From contig NZ_FWFO01000006.1 in NCBI RefSeq assembly GCF_900172225.1, forward strand, positions 43,161 through 107,160: DNA of 64,000 nucleotides. Direction: 5' to 3'. Below are positions 45,619-55,022 of the stretch, piece by piece. This stretch comes from Falsiruegeria litorea R37 (GTDB taxonomy: Bacteria > Pseudomonadota > Alphaproteobacteria > Rhodobacterales > Rhodobacteraceae). Each line of letters starts with the position of its first letter. Positions within the stretch are counted from its first letter, which is position 1. Under the pieces are notes generated by a model that saw only the letters and a list, made by a program, of their open reading frames with translations, was not told the origin of the DNA and ran no database searches. Both the position numbers and the translations under genes were made by a program.

Positions 45619-46097
45619 TGACTGTACTCAAAGTCAACGGCCGTAATGTCGAAATCTCTGATCGTGGGGATCGGACCCTGGCTGATGCACTGCGCACCGA
45701 TCTGGGGCTGATTGGCGCCCGCGTGTCCTGTTCCGAAGGCGAATGCGGGTCCTGCACCATTTTGGTTGACGGGCTGCCACAGACATCCTGCCTGATGCTG
45801 GCGCAACAGGCCGAAGGCAAGAACATCATGACCATCGAAGGGTTGGCAGACGGTGAAAACCTGCACCCGATCCAACAAGCCTTTATCGAAGAGCAAGGGT
45901 TCCAATGTGGGTTCTGCACACCCGGCTTCATCCTCAGCGCCAAAGCGTTTCTTGAGGAAAACCCGAACCCTACAGCAGACGAGGTATCCATCGGCATGAG
46001 TGGCAACATCTGCCGGTGCGGGGCCTATCCCTACATCGTCAAGGCCGTATTGCGCGCCGCCGAGCTGATGAACGCGTCGGCGCAAGCCGCCGAATAA
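45618..46097 (+). CDS. Molybdenum hydroxylase, 2Fe-2S (small) subunit
   Basis: 159 residues, CoxS-like. The plant-type cluster is in CSEGECGSCTILVDG with the distal Cys in TSC. The second cluster uses CGFCTPGF and GNICRCGAYPYIV. Order medium-small-large matches coxMSL-type operons. Confidence 0.94.
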   Translation: MTVLKVNGRNVEISDRGDRTLADALRTDLGLIGARVSCSEGECGSCTILVDGLPQTSCLMLAQQAEGKNIMTIEGLADGENLHPIQQAFIEEQGFQCGFCTPGFILSAKAFLEENPNPTADEVSIGMSGNICRCGAYPYIVKAVLRAAELMNASAQAAE

Positions 46098-46143
46098 GCC
46101 TGCGATTTTAATTTTACGCCCCAAAACAGGGCGGGAGGAAAAC

Positions 46144-48501
46144 ATGGTAAAACACGACAAAGCCCTCAAGGTTGTTGGCCACGGATTGCATGTGAAAGAT
46201 GCGGTTGAGAAGGTGACGGGAACAATCCGCTACGGTGTCGACTACGAAGTGCAGAACATGGTGCACGGTAAGATCGTCCGCTGTCCGCATGCACACGCCA
46301 AAATCGTCAAGATCGACGCCAGCAAAGCCGAAGAAGTGCCGGGCTATATCGGCATTCTGACCCACCACGACGTTCCACAGAACGACTGGGAAGCCGCTTG
46401 GTTCAACTATCGCGGCAAAGTGCTTGACGGGATTGGGCGGTTTGTTGGCGACGACATGGCGGCCGTTGCAGCCACCACGCCCGAGGCCGCTGCCAAAGCC
46501 GCGGAATTGGTCGAAATCGAATACGAATTGCTGCCTGCTGTGTTTGACATGGAAGAAGCCCGAAAAGCGAACGCCCCTCAGATCCGGTATGAGGGCAACG
46601 AACGCGACCCCTACGGCGTGGCCTGGGGGGACGTCGATGCTGGAAAAGCGGCCGCCGATGTCACCGTTGAGTGCGACATCTTCTATGAAAGCCAGCAATA
46701 TGCCCCCCTTGGCCGGAATGCCTGTATCGCAGAATGGATGGGGGATCGGGTGAATGTCATCACCTCGTCGCAAACCCCAAGCGAATTGCGCGATGGCATA
46801 CACGAAGCCCTTGGAATTCCACTTTCGAAAATTCGTGTTCAGGCATTGCCAAGCGGCAGCTCGTTTGGTCAGTGGTGGTCGAACAACTTTATGCTGATCA
46901 CTGTGTTGCTGGCGAAAAAGGTCGGCAAAGCCGCCAAGATCGAGTTGGACAACGAAGAATGTATGTCCACCGTCAAGCGCCGCCATCAGGAACGCACGCG
47001 CGGCTCGATGGGGTGCACCAAAGACGGTGAACTGACCTTTTTCGACTTTGATCACCTGATCGACAATGGGGGCTATGGCTTCAAAGACGACGTAGGTTTC
47101 TTCTGCGTCGACATGTGGGGAAAGAACGGCCACGGCGATTACAGCATCCACGGCATCAACACCAACATGGTGACCGCAGGGTGTATGCGCGGGGTCGGTG
47201 ACTGCACGCTTGGTGCCTCGGTCGAACGCTGCGCGGATCAGTTGGCCGAAAAGGTTGGCATCGACCCGGTCGATTTCCGCATCAAGAACCAGATCGTGTC
47301 CGGCGATGAGCTGCGGATGCAGCACAGCCGTCATAACCTTAAAGGACAAGTTGACGACTACATCAAAAACGTGCCCGAACACCTGCGCAAGGATTGGCCA
47401 GAGCTGTTCAAACTGTCGGCCGGGGGCACAAGGGCGCTGCTTGAGAAGGGTTCGGAAAAATTCAACTGGAAGGACCGTTGGAAAGGTTGGGCGGTGCCCA
47501 CGAAAACCGATGGCGCGCTGCGTCGTGGGATTGGGGTCGGCACCGGTGCACATGTGTGCGGTGTTGAATTTGAAGGCGCGTCCAATTCGATGGTTCGGAT
47601 GAACCCCGATGGGTCGGCCAAGGTGCATTGCGCCGTGGGGCGGCAGGGCGCAGGGGCCGAAACCACCCAAGCCATGGTCGTGGCCGAGGAACTGGGCCTG
47701 ACCCTTGATCAGGTTGCTATTGAAACCGGCGACACCGACAGCTGCCCTTGGAACCACGGCTCGCTGGCGTCCTCGACCATGTACCGTACCGGATGGGCCA
47801 GCCGCGAAGCCGCGCGCGATGTGAAGAACCAGCTGCTGACCATCGCCGCGCGCGAGTTCTTTGACGGTATCGATCCGTCCGAACTGGACGTGGACAACGG
47901 CGAGGTCGTTCACAGCGATCCCGGCAAGCACAACCAGAGGATTCCCTTTTCTGATGTGCTGAACGAGTTGCGCTCGGATACGTTGGGCCAGACGTCGTCG
48001 ATCACCGGCAGCCCTCGGGTGCCGATGCCGCCTTCGACCACCTTTGCCCGTCAATTCGGCGCGCAATTCTGCGAGGTCGAAGTGGACGTCGAAACGGGTC
48101 AGATCAAGTTGATCGATTTCCTGTGCGTTCAGGACAGCGGGACAGTGGTGAACCCCCAGGTTCTCAAGAACCAGATCATCGGTGCCGCGATCTGCGGGTC
48201 CGGCTTTGCGATCTACGAGCATATGATCTTTGACGAGGACACCGGTGCGCTGAAAAACGGCAATTTGCTGGACTACAAGCTTTTGCGCTGTGCCGACTTC
48301 CCACATGACGCCGAAGTTCTGTTTGTCGAAGATCCCGATCCCGTTGGTCCGTTTGGGGCACGCGGCGCAGGGGAATCTCCGATCGCTGCAGGGATCGCAG
48401 CCGTCGCACAGGCTGTCTACAATGCAACCGGGGTCTGGGTGGATATGCCAATGACGCCCGAGCGTGTTGTATCGGCCCTAAAGGCCGCATCTGCAAACTA
48501 A
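46144..48501 (+). CDS. Molybdenum hydroxylase, large (Mo-cofactor) subunit
   Basis: 785 residues of the xanthine dehydrogenase/4-hydroxybenzoyl-CoA reductase/CO dehydrogenase large-subunit family. The base-catalyst Glu is in GPFGARGAGESP (E744). The pterin-binding and substrate segments are altered: where most members have GGGFGGK this one has SGSSFGQW, and where CO dehydrogenase has YRCSFR and others YRGFG, this has TAGCMRGVGD. So it is not a CO dehydrogenase and probably hydroxylates a particular N-heterocycle or aldehyde. With the importer, ureohydrolase and PuuE-like enzyme the substrate is probably a nitrogen-rich ring compound. A hairpin follows the gene. Confidence 0.9.
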   Translation: MVKHDKALKVVGHGLHVKDAVEKVTGTIRYGVDYEVQNMVHGKIVRCPHAHAKIVKIDASKAEEVPGYIGILTHHDVPQNDWEAAWFNYRGKVLDGIGRFVGDDMAAVAATTPEAAAKAAELVEIEYELLPAVFDMEEARKANAPQIRYEGNERDPYGVAWGDVDAGKAAADVTVECDIFYESQQYAPLGRNACIAEWMGDRVNVITSSQTPSELRDGIHEALGIPLSKIRVQALPSGSSFGQWWSNNFMLITVLLAKKVGKAAKIELDNEECMSTVKRRHQERTRGSMGCTKDGELTFFDFDHLIDNGGYGFKDDVGFFCVDMWGKNGHGDYSIHGINTNMVTAGCMRGVGDCTLGASVERCADQLAEKVGIDPVDFRIKNQIVSGDELRMQHSRHNLKGQVDDYIKNVPEHLRKDWPELFKLSAGGTRALLEKGSEKFNWKDRWKGWAVPTKTDGALRRGIGVGTGAHVCGVEFEGASNSMVRMNPDGSAKVHCAVGRQGAGAETTQAMVVAEELGLTLDQVAIETGDTDSCPWNHGSLASSTMYRTGWASREAARDVKNQLLTIAAREFFDGIDPSELDVDNGEVVHSDPGKHNQRIPFSDVLNELRSDTLGQTSSITGSPRVPMPPSTTFARQFGAQFCEVEVDVETGQIKLIDFLCVQDSGTVVNPQVLKNQIIGAAICGSGFAIYEHMIFDEDTGALKNGNLLDYKLLRCADFPHDAEVLFVEDPDPVGPFGARGAGESPIAAGIAAVAQAVYNATGVWVDMPMTPERVVSALKAASAN

Positions 48502-48551
48502 GACACCAAATACAAAGCGGGCTCCTCTCTCTCCCCGAATTCGCTTTGTAA

Positions 48552-48577
48552 GCGTCTGCCCTGAGTAGGGCAGACGC
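48552..48577 (+). terminator. Terminator after the molybdenum hydroxylase operon
   Basis: A perfect 11-bp stem GCGTCTGCCCT/AGGGCAGACGC with a GAGT loop, 50 bp beyond the stop. No T-run follows. Confidence 0.65.
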
Positions 48578-48810
48578 ATCAATCTCTGGTTTCAAGTCGC
48601 TTGAAAAGGGAGAGAGCCAACCCAAGGACTTTTGCAGGGTCAACGACGACAAGAGGCGTTTGGGGGCAATCTCGTGATAGGATGATTGCGTTACGAGTGC
48701 CCTTTTCGTTGGAACCCGCAGTCTTTCATGTGGTCCAATTGGGGCCATTGGGGGATGTCAGGTCAACTTGGAGCGCGCCAGCATGAAATGCGACCATTCA
48801 GGAGGAACGC

Positions 48811-50196
48811 ATGACCCAAAGTTCAAATCGGTATCCGACAAAAGGGAGAGGCACGGAACACTCTTCCATTTCAGTTGGCCTCTTCCTCAAGTGTGTTGTG
48901 CCGTCGCTGATCGGCCTGATCCTGTTCTTGGTCCCGCTCAACATTGGTGGGGAATACACCATCCCGCTCGTCTATTTGGCAAACTTCATCGTCGCCGTGC
49001 TTGGCAAGGCGATGCACTGGATTCTGCTGCTGGTTCTGACGATCTCATTTGTGTTACCTCTGGTGATGCGGTCAAAACGCGCATCGGATGATGTTCCACT
49101 CTGGTTAGAGCCGCTGGTCTGCGTCACTTGGTTCACAATCCTGGTCCGCGCAGTCGGAACCCTTTTCCTGATTTCGGTGATGCTCAAAACCGGACCCCAA
49201 GCGATCTGGAGCGAATTCACCGGAGAGATCATCGTCGATGTGGTGATCATCAAACTTATGGCGATCCTGTTTCTAGCGGCGCTTTTGCTGCCAATGCTGA
49301 CCGAATATGGGTTGATGGATTTCGCCGGTGCGCTGTTGGTAACGCCCTTCCGTATCCTGTTCCGGCTTCCGGGGCGCGCTGCGGTTGACAGCATGTCCTC
49401 GATCCTGGGGTCGGCTTCTGTGGGTATCATCCTCTCCAGCCGTCAATACGAGATGGGGCTGTATTCCCGCCGCGAGGCCGCCATCATCGCCAGCTGCTTT
49501 TCCATGCTGGCCATTCCTTTTTCCGTCGTTCTGGCGGATATCGCAGGCATCATGGATTACTACATCCAGTACTATTTGGCCTCGATTGGAATTTTGCTGG
49601 TCCTGGCGATGATCTTGGCCCGCATTCCACCGCTAAGCCTGATCGAGGACAGTTTCTACAATGGTATCGATAACCGCCCAGAAGAGGTGTCCGAGGATGG
49701 CCACATTTTCGCTCGCGCCAGCGAGGCAGCATTGCAGCGCGGCAAGTCCGGGCCGGACTTAGGAACATATCTGACCAACAGCATTCGGGACTTGGTCGGC
49801 ATGTGGTGCAACATCCTGCCACCTGTGTTGACCTTTGCCACCATTGCCATGGTTGTGGTGGAATACTCGTCTTTCTTTCAGTGGGTTGCGGTGCCGTTTG
49901 TGCCGCTGGTTCAGTTGTTGGGTTTAGAATTTGCATCCGATACAGCGACTGCGGTCATTACCGGCGTGGCCGACCCGCTGTTCCCGGTCTTGATCGGCGC
50001 TGACATTCCGTCAGAAGTCAACCGAGTTGCAATTGCAATCATGGGCTTGGTCCAACTGATCTTTATGACGGAAACTGGCGTCGTTCTGATGAAAAGCAAG
50101 ATAGACTTCAAGCTCTGGCGATTGGTCACGCTGTTCATGCTCAGACTGATTATCGGCTTCCCGTTGGCCGTCGCTGCTGCATATCTCATCGTTTAG
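48811..50196 (+). CDS. YjiH-family membrane carrier (nucleoside-recognition/Gate domains)
   Basis: 461 residues, about eleven membrane helices, with two Gate-type domains typical of YjiH (SSILGSASVGIILSSRQYEMG near residue 196 and ASDTATAVITGVADPLFPVL near residue 372). GGAGGA precedes the start. YjiH proteins are thought to transport amino acids or nucleoside-like compounds. Following the molybdenum hydroxylase operon by 310 bp after a terminator, it may belong to the same pathway but is separately transcribed. 48578-48810 shows no gene. Confidence 0.8.
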   Translation: MTQSSNRYPTKGRGTEHSSISVGLFLKCVVPSLIGLILFLVPLNIGGEYTIPLVYLANFIVAVLGKAMHWILLLVLTISFVLPLVMRSKRASDDVPLWLEPLVCVTWFTILVRAVGTLFLISVMLKTGPQAIWSEFTGEIIVDVVIIKLMAILFLAALLLPMLTEYGLMDFAGALLVTPFRILFRLPGRAAVDSMSSILGSASVGIILSSRQYEMGLYSRREAAIIASCFSMLAIPFSVVLADIAGIMDYYIQYYLASIGILLVLAMILARIPPLSLIEDSFYNGIDNRPEEVSEDGHIFARASEAALQRGKSGPDLGTYLTNSIRDLVGMWCNILPPVLTFATIAMVVVEYSSFFQWVAVPFVPLVQLLGLEFASDTATAVITGVADPLFPVLIGADIPSEVNRVAIAIMGLVQLIFMTETGVVLMKSKIDFKLWRLVTLFMLRLIIGFPLAVAAAYLIV

Positions 50197-50252
50197 ATCC
50201 CAAGCAAAAGACACAACAGACCCAAAGGTTGTGTCGCAAGCTTTGGAGCAGG

Positions 50253-50279
50253 CAAAAGGCAGGTTGGCACCGCCTTTTG
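50253..50279. terminator. Bidirectional hairpin between convergent genes
   Basis: CAAAAGGC and GCCTTTTG arms with an 11-base loop, between the YjiH gene and the leftward aminotransferase. It could serve both strands. Confidence 0.55.
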
Positions 50280-50397
50280 TCTATCACAACCTTCTCTGGT
50301 TCGCCGTTGGTCGTGGCGGTCTGACGGAAGACCCCGGACGGCTTCACTACTAGTTCGGGCTGGGTTTTCTTTGTGACCGGTCCGACCGACACCTGTG

Positions 50398-51606
50398 TCA
50401 CCCAAGGGATCCTACAGCCTTTGAGATGCGGGCCAGAGCCGTTTCCAATTCCTGCTTCGATGTCGCGTACGAGATGCGAAAGAATGGCGACAGGCCGAAA
50501 GCCGCGCCGGGGACAACGGCCACGTCATGCTCTTCGAGCAGGAAGTCGCAGAAGTCCGTATCAGTTTCCAACCGTCGGCCTGATGGAGTGACCTTGTTCA
50601 GAACGCCTGCGCAATTGGCGAAGGTGTAGAACGCCCCTTCAGGTGTTGGGCAGGTGATCCCGTTGATGGCGTTGAGCGCGTCAACGACCAGATCCCGGCG
50701 GTCTTGAAAGTTGCACGCGCGATCTTGCAGAACCTCTTGTGGACCGGTCAAGGCTTCGATCGCGGCGGCCTGCGACACGGATGAGGGACAGGAGGTCGAT
50801 TGGCTTTGGATTACGGCCATCGCCTTGATCAGGTCGGTCGGCCCACCCGCGTACCCGATGCGCCACCCGGTCATGGCATAGGCCTTGGAGACGCCGTTGA
50901 TGGTCAGGGTCCGGTCCTTTAGCCGCGGTTCAACCTGCGCCGGGGTGACGAAGTCAAAGCTGTCATAGACGATGTGTTCGTACATATCGTCGGCCATGAT
51001 CCAGACGTTCGGGTGATCAAGTAGCACGTCGCACAGAGGCTGATAATCTTCGCGCCGGTATGCCGCCCCCGAAGGGTTCGAGGGCGAGTTGAACAACACC
51101 CAACGGGTCTTGTCGGTGATCGCTGCGCGCAGTGCATCAGCGGTCAGGCGGAACCCGTTCTTGTCACTGCAGGGCAACAGGACAGGCACACCGCCTGCGA
51201 TGGCGACGATGTCGGAATAGGACGTCCAATAGGGTGTCGGAATGATCACCTCATCGTCCGCCTCCAGGCTGGCCATGAAGGCGTTGAACAGGATCTGTTT
51301 GGCGCCACAGGCCACCGTGATCTCGTTCAATTCGAAGTGCAGGTCGTTGTCGCGGCTGAATTTGGCCTGGATGGCCTGTGTCAGCACGGGTGTCCCATCG
51401 AGGGCGGTGTATTTGGTGTCGCCCGCGCGCATGGCAGTAATGGCGGCGTCCTTGATGTTATCGGGCGTGTCGAAGTCGGGCTCGCCCGCGCCCAGGATGA
51501 TCACTGGCCGTCCTTGTTGTTTCAGCCGCGCGGCCTTGGCCCCGATCTGCAGGATTTGCGACACCCCGATGGCGTCGATGCGGCTGGCTTTGTGAAACTC
51601 GGTCAT
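50398..51606 (-). CDS. Class I/II PLP aminotransferase (aspartate aminotransferase-like)
   Basis: 402 residues, fold type I. The PLP-lysine is in NGVSKAYAMTGWRIGYAG (about residues 232-249). The conserved NSPSNPSGAAY and DDMYEHIVYDSF segments near residue 170-200 are present, and a C-terminal Arg context FFRISYATSKQELE that binds the substrate carboxylate. The family covers aspartate, aromatic and prephenate aminotransferases. It lies 22 bp downstream of the truncated FAD oxidase, so it was probably the second gene of that operon. Confidence 0.88.
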   Translation of the reverse strand: MTEFHKASRIDAIGVSQILQIGAKAARLKQQGRPVIILGAGEPDFDTPDNIKDAAITAMRAGDTKYTALDGTPVLTQAIQAKFSRDNDLHFELNEITVACGAKQILFNAFMASLEADDEVIIPTPYWTSYSDIVAIAGGVPVLLPCSDKNGFRLTADALRAAITDKTRWVLFNSPSNPSGAAYRREDYQPLCDVLLDHPNVWIMADDMYEHIVYDSFDFVTPAQVEPRLKDRTLTINGVSKAYAMTGWRIGYAGGPTDLIKAMAVIQSQSTSCPSSVSQAAAIEALTGPQEVLQDRACNFQDRRDLVVDALNAINGITCPTPEGAFYTFANCAGVLNKVTPSGRRLETDTDFCDFLLEEHDVAVVPGAAFGLSPFFRISYATSKQELETALARISKAVGSLG

Positions 51607-51628
51607 ATTGGTCTTTTCATCCTAGGGA

Positions 51629-52474
51629 TCAGTGGAACCGTGCAGCCCCCAGCGGGGCGGGCGAGGTCGCGGTTTTGAGCACCTTGTTCAGGCGTTTGAT
51701 CGGGGCGGGGGTGTAGGCGTCGAAATAGGCCTGGTTCTTGCGGCCAACCCCGTGTTCGGCGCTGAAACTGCCGCCGAACTGGCGCACGGTGATGTCGATC
51801 ACCCAATCGCGGAGACGGGTTTCATAGGCGGCCAGATCCGACGGGGGGCCACCCGGACGGGACAGGTTGAAATGCACACCTCCGTCGCCGTAGTGGCCGA
51901 AATCGCAAATCTGCAACTCGGGGAATTTGACGGGCAGGGCGCTGCGCATGTGGTCCAGGAAGTCCGTCAGGGTGCCACGTTCAAAGGCCAGGTCAAAGGC
52001 AAAGAGGTGGCCTGCGTGTTTGACACCTTCGGACAGAGCGTGCCTGAGTGCCCAGGTCTGTTCGGGGCGCCCGATCAGCGCGTCGGCCAAGGGTTCAGTC
52101 GGTAGTTCCCAAGCCTCGGCCAGGCAGGTCTCCAGCAACGTGTCGATGTCCTGTTCCTCCGCCCTGGGGGCCCAGGTGCGGGTGACCTCGACCAGAATGG
52201 CAAGATCGGGGATGTCCCCCCGCGCAAAGGGGTTGCGCAGGCCAGGCGCATGTTTCAACGCGTGGCACATGGCGTTGCCGGACATGCCCTCGAATGCCGA
52301 CAACTGACTGCCAAGCGCTGTTTCAAGGGCATTCAGGATGTCAAAGACGGCCGTGCCAGAAGATGGCACGACCAGGGCCGTCGCGCTTTGCTGGGGAAGG
52401 CGTTCCAGATTCAGAACAGCTTCGGTCACGACGCCAAAGCTGCCGACCGTACCGATGAACAGATGTTTCCAGTC
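51629..52474 (-). pseudogene. FAD-linked oxidase (GlcD/D2HGDH-type), C-terminal half only
   Basis: A GTG at 52429 can start a 266-residue product, but clear homology continues upstream of it: DWKHLFIGTVGSFGVVTEAV reads in frame back to about 52474. Beyond that the frame enters unrelated sequence and stops at 52529. The PCMH FAD-binding N-terminal half (about 200 residues) is missing. The remaining part is the family's cap and C-terminal domain, including FGHYGDGGVHFNLS and FSAEHGVGRKNQAY. It probably acted as a 2-hydroxyacid dehydrogenase before truncation. The break coincides with the 5' end of the rightward GlpD-like gene. Confidence 0.82.
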
Positions 52475-54207
52475 AACGCAAACAGAACCTGGCCAAACTG
52501 CGCAGTGATGGCGATTTCGACGTGGTCGTCATTGGCGGCGGTATCAATGGGATTGGCGCCTACCGCGAGCTGGCGCTTCAGGGGTTGCGGGTTCTACTGG
52601 TCGAGCGGAATGATTTTTGCTCTGGGTGCAGTTCTGCGCCATCGCGGATGATCCACGGCGGGTTACGTTATCTGGAAAACGGCGAGTTCGATCTGGTGCG
52701 CGAGTCCCTGCAGGAACGCGATGCTTTGCTGCGCAATGCTCCGCATCTGGTGCGGCCATTGCCAACGGTCATCCCGATCACCTCGGTTTTTTCGGGTCTG
52801 TTCAATGCTGCGGCCAGTTTTGTTGGATGGCAGGGCAAACCGTCAAGCCGGGGGGCTTTGCCGATCAAGTTGGGGCTGTCGCTTTATGACTGGGTGACGC
52901 GCAATCGCCGAGTACTGCCGCGCCACAACTTCAACTTGCAAAGCACGACGCGCAAGCTCTGGCCGGGGCTTACACCGGCGGCGCGGCGCTCGGCGGTTTA
53001 CTATGACGCCTGGATCAGCCACCCGGAACGTCTGTGCATCGAGCTTTTGCGCGACGTGGTCCAAGCGTCGGCGCAATCGGTTGCGCTGAACTATTGCGAG
53101 ATCACGCAGAAAGAGGGCGTGGTCACGATGTTTGATCAACGCGGGGATGAGCTGTTCGAACTGCGCCCCAAGGTAATCGTCAACGCCACCGGAGCCTGGC
53201 TGGATGACACGGTCCAGGCCCTGTCGGGCAATGCGGCGGGCCGGTTGGTTTCGGGCACAAAGGGCTCGCATCTGATCATCGACAACCCCGACCTGATGCA
53301 GGCGCTTGGCGGTCACATGGCCTATTTCGAAAACACGGATGGGCGGGTCTGTATCGTGTTTCCCTATCTGGGCAAGGTGCTGGCCGGGGCTACGGACATT
53401 CGCGTTGATCGGGCCACCCGGGTGCGCTGCGAAACGGATGAACTTGAATACATCCTGGGCTCGTTGCGGTTGGTGTTCCCAGAAATTGCAGTCACGCCGG
53501 ATCAGGTCGTATTCAGCTATAGCGGCATTCGCCCGCTGCCCCATAGCGATCAATATTTCACGGGCCGCATTTCGCGGGGTCACCATACCAAGCGGTTGGA
53601 CGGTCCGGTGCCACAGTTCTGCATGATCGGCGGCAAATGGACCACTTTCCGCGCTTTTGCCGAACAGACCGCTGATCAGGTCATGGGTGCGTTGAACCAT
53701 ACGCGCAGGTTGTCGACGCTGGAGTTGCCCATCGGCGGAGGGCATGGGTTTCCGACCGATCGCCGTGCCCTGGAACAGCAGTTACAAGCGGACTTTGGCA
53801 TTCCGACCGAGCGGGCCGCGCATCTGGTCGATCATTATGGAACGCAGGCCGCAGATGTGGCCCGCCATTGTCAGGCTACCGCGCAGGACGCACCCCTTGT
53901 CCCCGACTGCGCCTACACCCAGGCCGAGGTTGACTGGTTGCTCAGATCCGAATTCGTCGAAACGCTGTCCGACGTCATCCTGCGCCGCACCGGGCTGGCC
54001 ATCACTGGCGCCATTTCGATGGAGGTGATCGAGGCTGTCTCGGACATCATGCTGCAGGCCCGCAGTCTTGGCCCGGCGGATATGGCGCGGCAGCAAACCA
54101 CCCTGATTGAAGAATTGGCAGAGTATCACGGCGTGACGTCTGATGCCTTGACCGCACGAAACAAGGAACGGAGTAGAGAATGCGTATTAGCAGCAAAGCC
54201 CGCATGA
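52474..54207 (+). CDS. GlpD-like FAD dehydrogenase lacking its native start
   Basis: Family of glycerol-3-phosphate/erythritol-4-phosphate dehydrogenases. Protein-like sequence begins at 52474 (QRKQNLAKLRSDGDFDVVVI), with an in-frame TGA at 52456. No ATG, GTG or TTG exists before GTG 52522, which lies in the first FAD-binding strand (VVVIGGGINGIGAYREL). From there 561 residues remain: [34 protein letters not shown], a GKWTTFRAFAEQ segment and a C-terminal GlpD domain. The gene is nearly whole but lost its start and probably its promoter. If expressed from 52522 the nucleotide-binding strand is slightly trimmed. It overlaps the aldolase gene by 28 bp, heading a polyol-type operon. Confidence 0.8.
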   Translation, partial: QRKQNLAKLRSDGDFDVVVIGGGINGIGAYRELALQGLRVLLVERNDFCSGCSSAPSRMIHGGLRYLENGEFDLVRESLQERDALLRNAPHLVRPLPTVIPITSVFSGLFNAAASFVGWQGKPSSRGALPIKLGLSLYDWVTRNRRVLPRHNFNLQSTTRKLWPGLTPAARRSAVYYDAWISHPERLCIELLRDVVQASAQSVALNYCEITQKEGVVTMFDQRGDELFELRPKVIVNATGAWLDDTVQALSGNAAGRLVSGTKGSHLIIDNPDLMQALGGHMAYFENTDGRVCIVFPYLGKVLAGATDIRVDRATRVRCETDELEYILGSLRLVFPEIAVTPDQVVFSYSGIRPLPHSDQYFTGRISRGHHTKRLDGPVPQFCMIGGKWTTFRAFAEQTADQVMGALNHTRRLSTLELPIGGGHGFPTDRRALEQQLQADFGIPTERAAHLVDHYGTQAADVARHCQATAQDAPLVPDCAYTQAEVDWLLRSEFVETLSDVILRRTGLAITGAISMEVIEAVSDIMLQARSLGPADMARQQTTLIEELAEYHGVTSDALTARNKERSRECVLAAKPA

Positions 54208-55022
54208 ACCGGATGTTCACCAATGGTGGATGTCTGGATGTCGCCATTGACCATGGTGTGTGCAACGAACCCAGCTTCATGGTGGGGCTGGAAGATATGC
54301 CAGCCGTTATGAACACGCTGATTGATGCCAAGCCGGACGCGATCCAATGCGCCTATGGTCAGGCGGATCTGTTGCAGAGCCGACCGGAAAAGGACAAGCC
54401 CGCGCTGGTGATGCGGATCGACATGGGCAACCCCTATAACGATCAGCGTCACCGGGTCATGTGGTCAATGCTGCAAAACGCTGACGATCCGATCATCGGC
54501 GCGCTTGAAATGGACGCTGCCGCCGTGGTGGTGAACCTGTTCATGCTGCCCGATGAGCCCGAGCTGTTCCGCCAATGCGTGGAAAACATCAGCCGGGTGC
54601 GCGCGGCCTGCAGCACATATGGCATGCCTCTGATGATCGAGCCGCTGGTGATGCTGCCCAATGATGTGCGCGGCGGATATCAGGTGGATGGCAATGCGGA
54701 AAAAATTGTCACATTGGTACGGTTGGCCTCGGAAATGGGGGCGGATATCGTCAAGGCGGACCCAACCGAAGACCCAGAGGACTTTCATCGCGTGATTGAG
54801 GCCGCCCGCGTGCCGGTTCTGGTGCGAGGTGGCGGCAAGGAAGACCTGAAAACCGTGCTGATGAAATCGGCGGCTCTGATAGCGCAGGGTGCGCAGGGGA
54901 TGGTTTATGGCCGCAATATCTATCAGCATGACAATCCAAAGGCCGTTGTGGCGGCTTTGATGGCGATGATTCACAATGGCGCTGATGGCGAAGAGGCCTG
55001 GGATATCTACAACCGTGGCTGA
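54180..55022 (+). CDS. DhnA-type class I aldolase family protein
   Basis: 280-residue TIM-barrel aldolase of the DeoC/LacD/FbaB (DhnA) group. The N-terminal CLDVAIDHG, MIEPLVMLPNDVRGG, the Schiff-base lysine context GADIVKADPTEDP near residue 188 and LVRGGGKED near 215 are all visible. It starts inside the GlpD-like gene and ends overlapping the kinase start. The substrate is probably a ketose phosphate made by the kinase and dehydrogenase. Confidence 0.85.
   Translation: MRISSKARMNRMFTNGGCLDVAIDHGVCNEPSFMVGLEDMPAVMNTLIDAKPDAIQCAYGQADLLQSRPEKDKPALVMRIDMGNPYNDQRHRVMWSMLQNADDPIIGALEMDAAAVVVNLFMLPDEPELFRQCVENISRVRAACSTYGMPLMIEPLVMLPNDVRGGYQVDGNAEKIVTLVRLASEMGADIVKADPTEDPEDFHRVIEAARVPVLVRGGGKEDLKTVLMKSAALIAQGAQGMVYGRNIYQHDNPKAVVAALMAMIHNGADGEEAWDIYNRG

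Noticed and set aside
46114..48306. 730-codon open frame on the minus strand opposite the molybdenum hydroxylase large subunit
   Set aside because: Long because the opposite gene is GC-rich; its translation is His/Arg/Val-rich without domains, while the plus strand encodes a complete recognised subunit.
44734..48501. Aerobic CO dehydrogenase (coxMSL)
   Set aside because: Gene order matches, but the large subunit lacks the diagnostic YRCSFR active-site loop.
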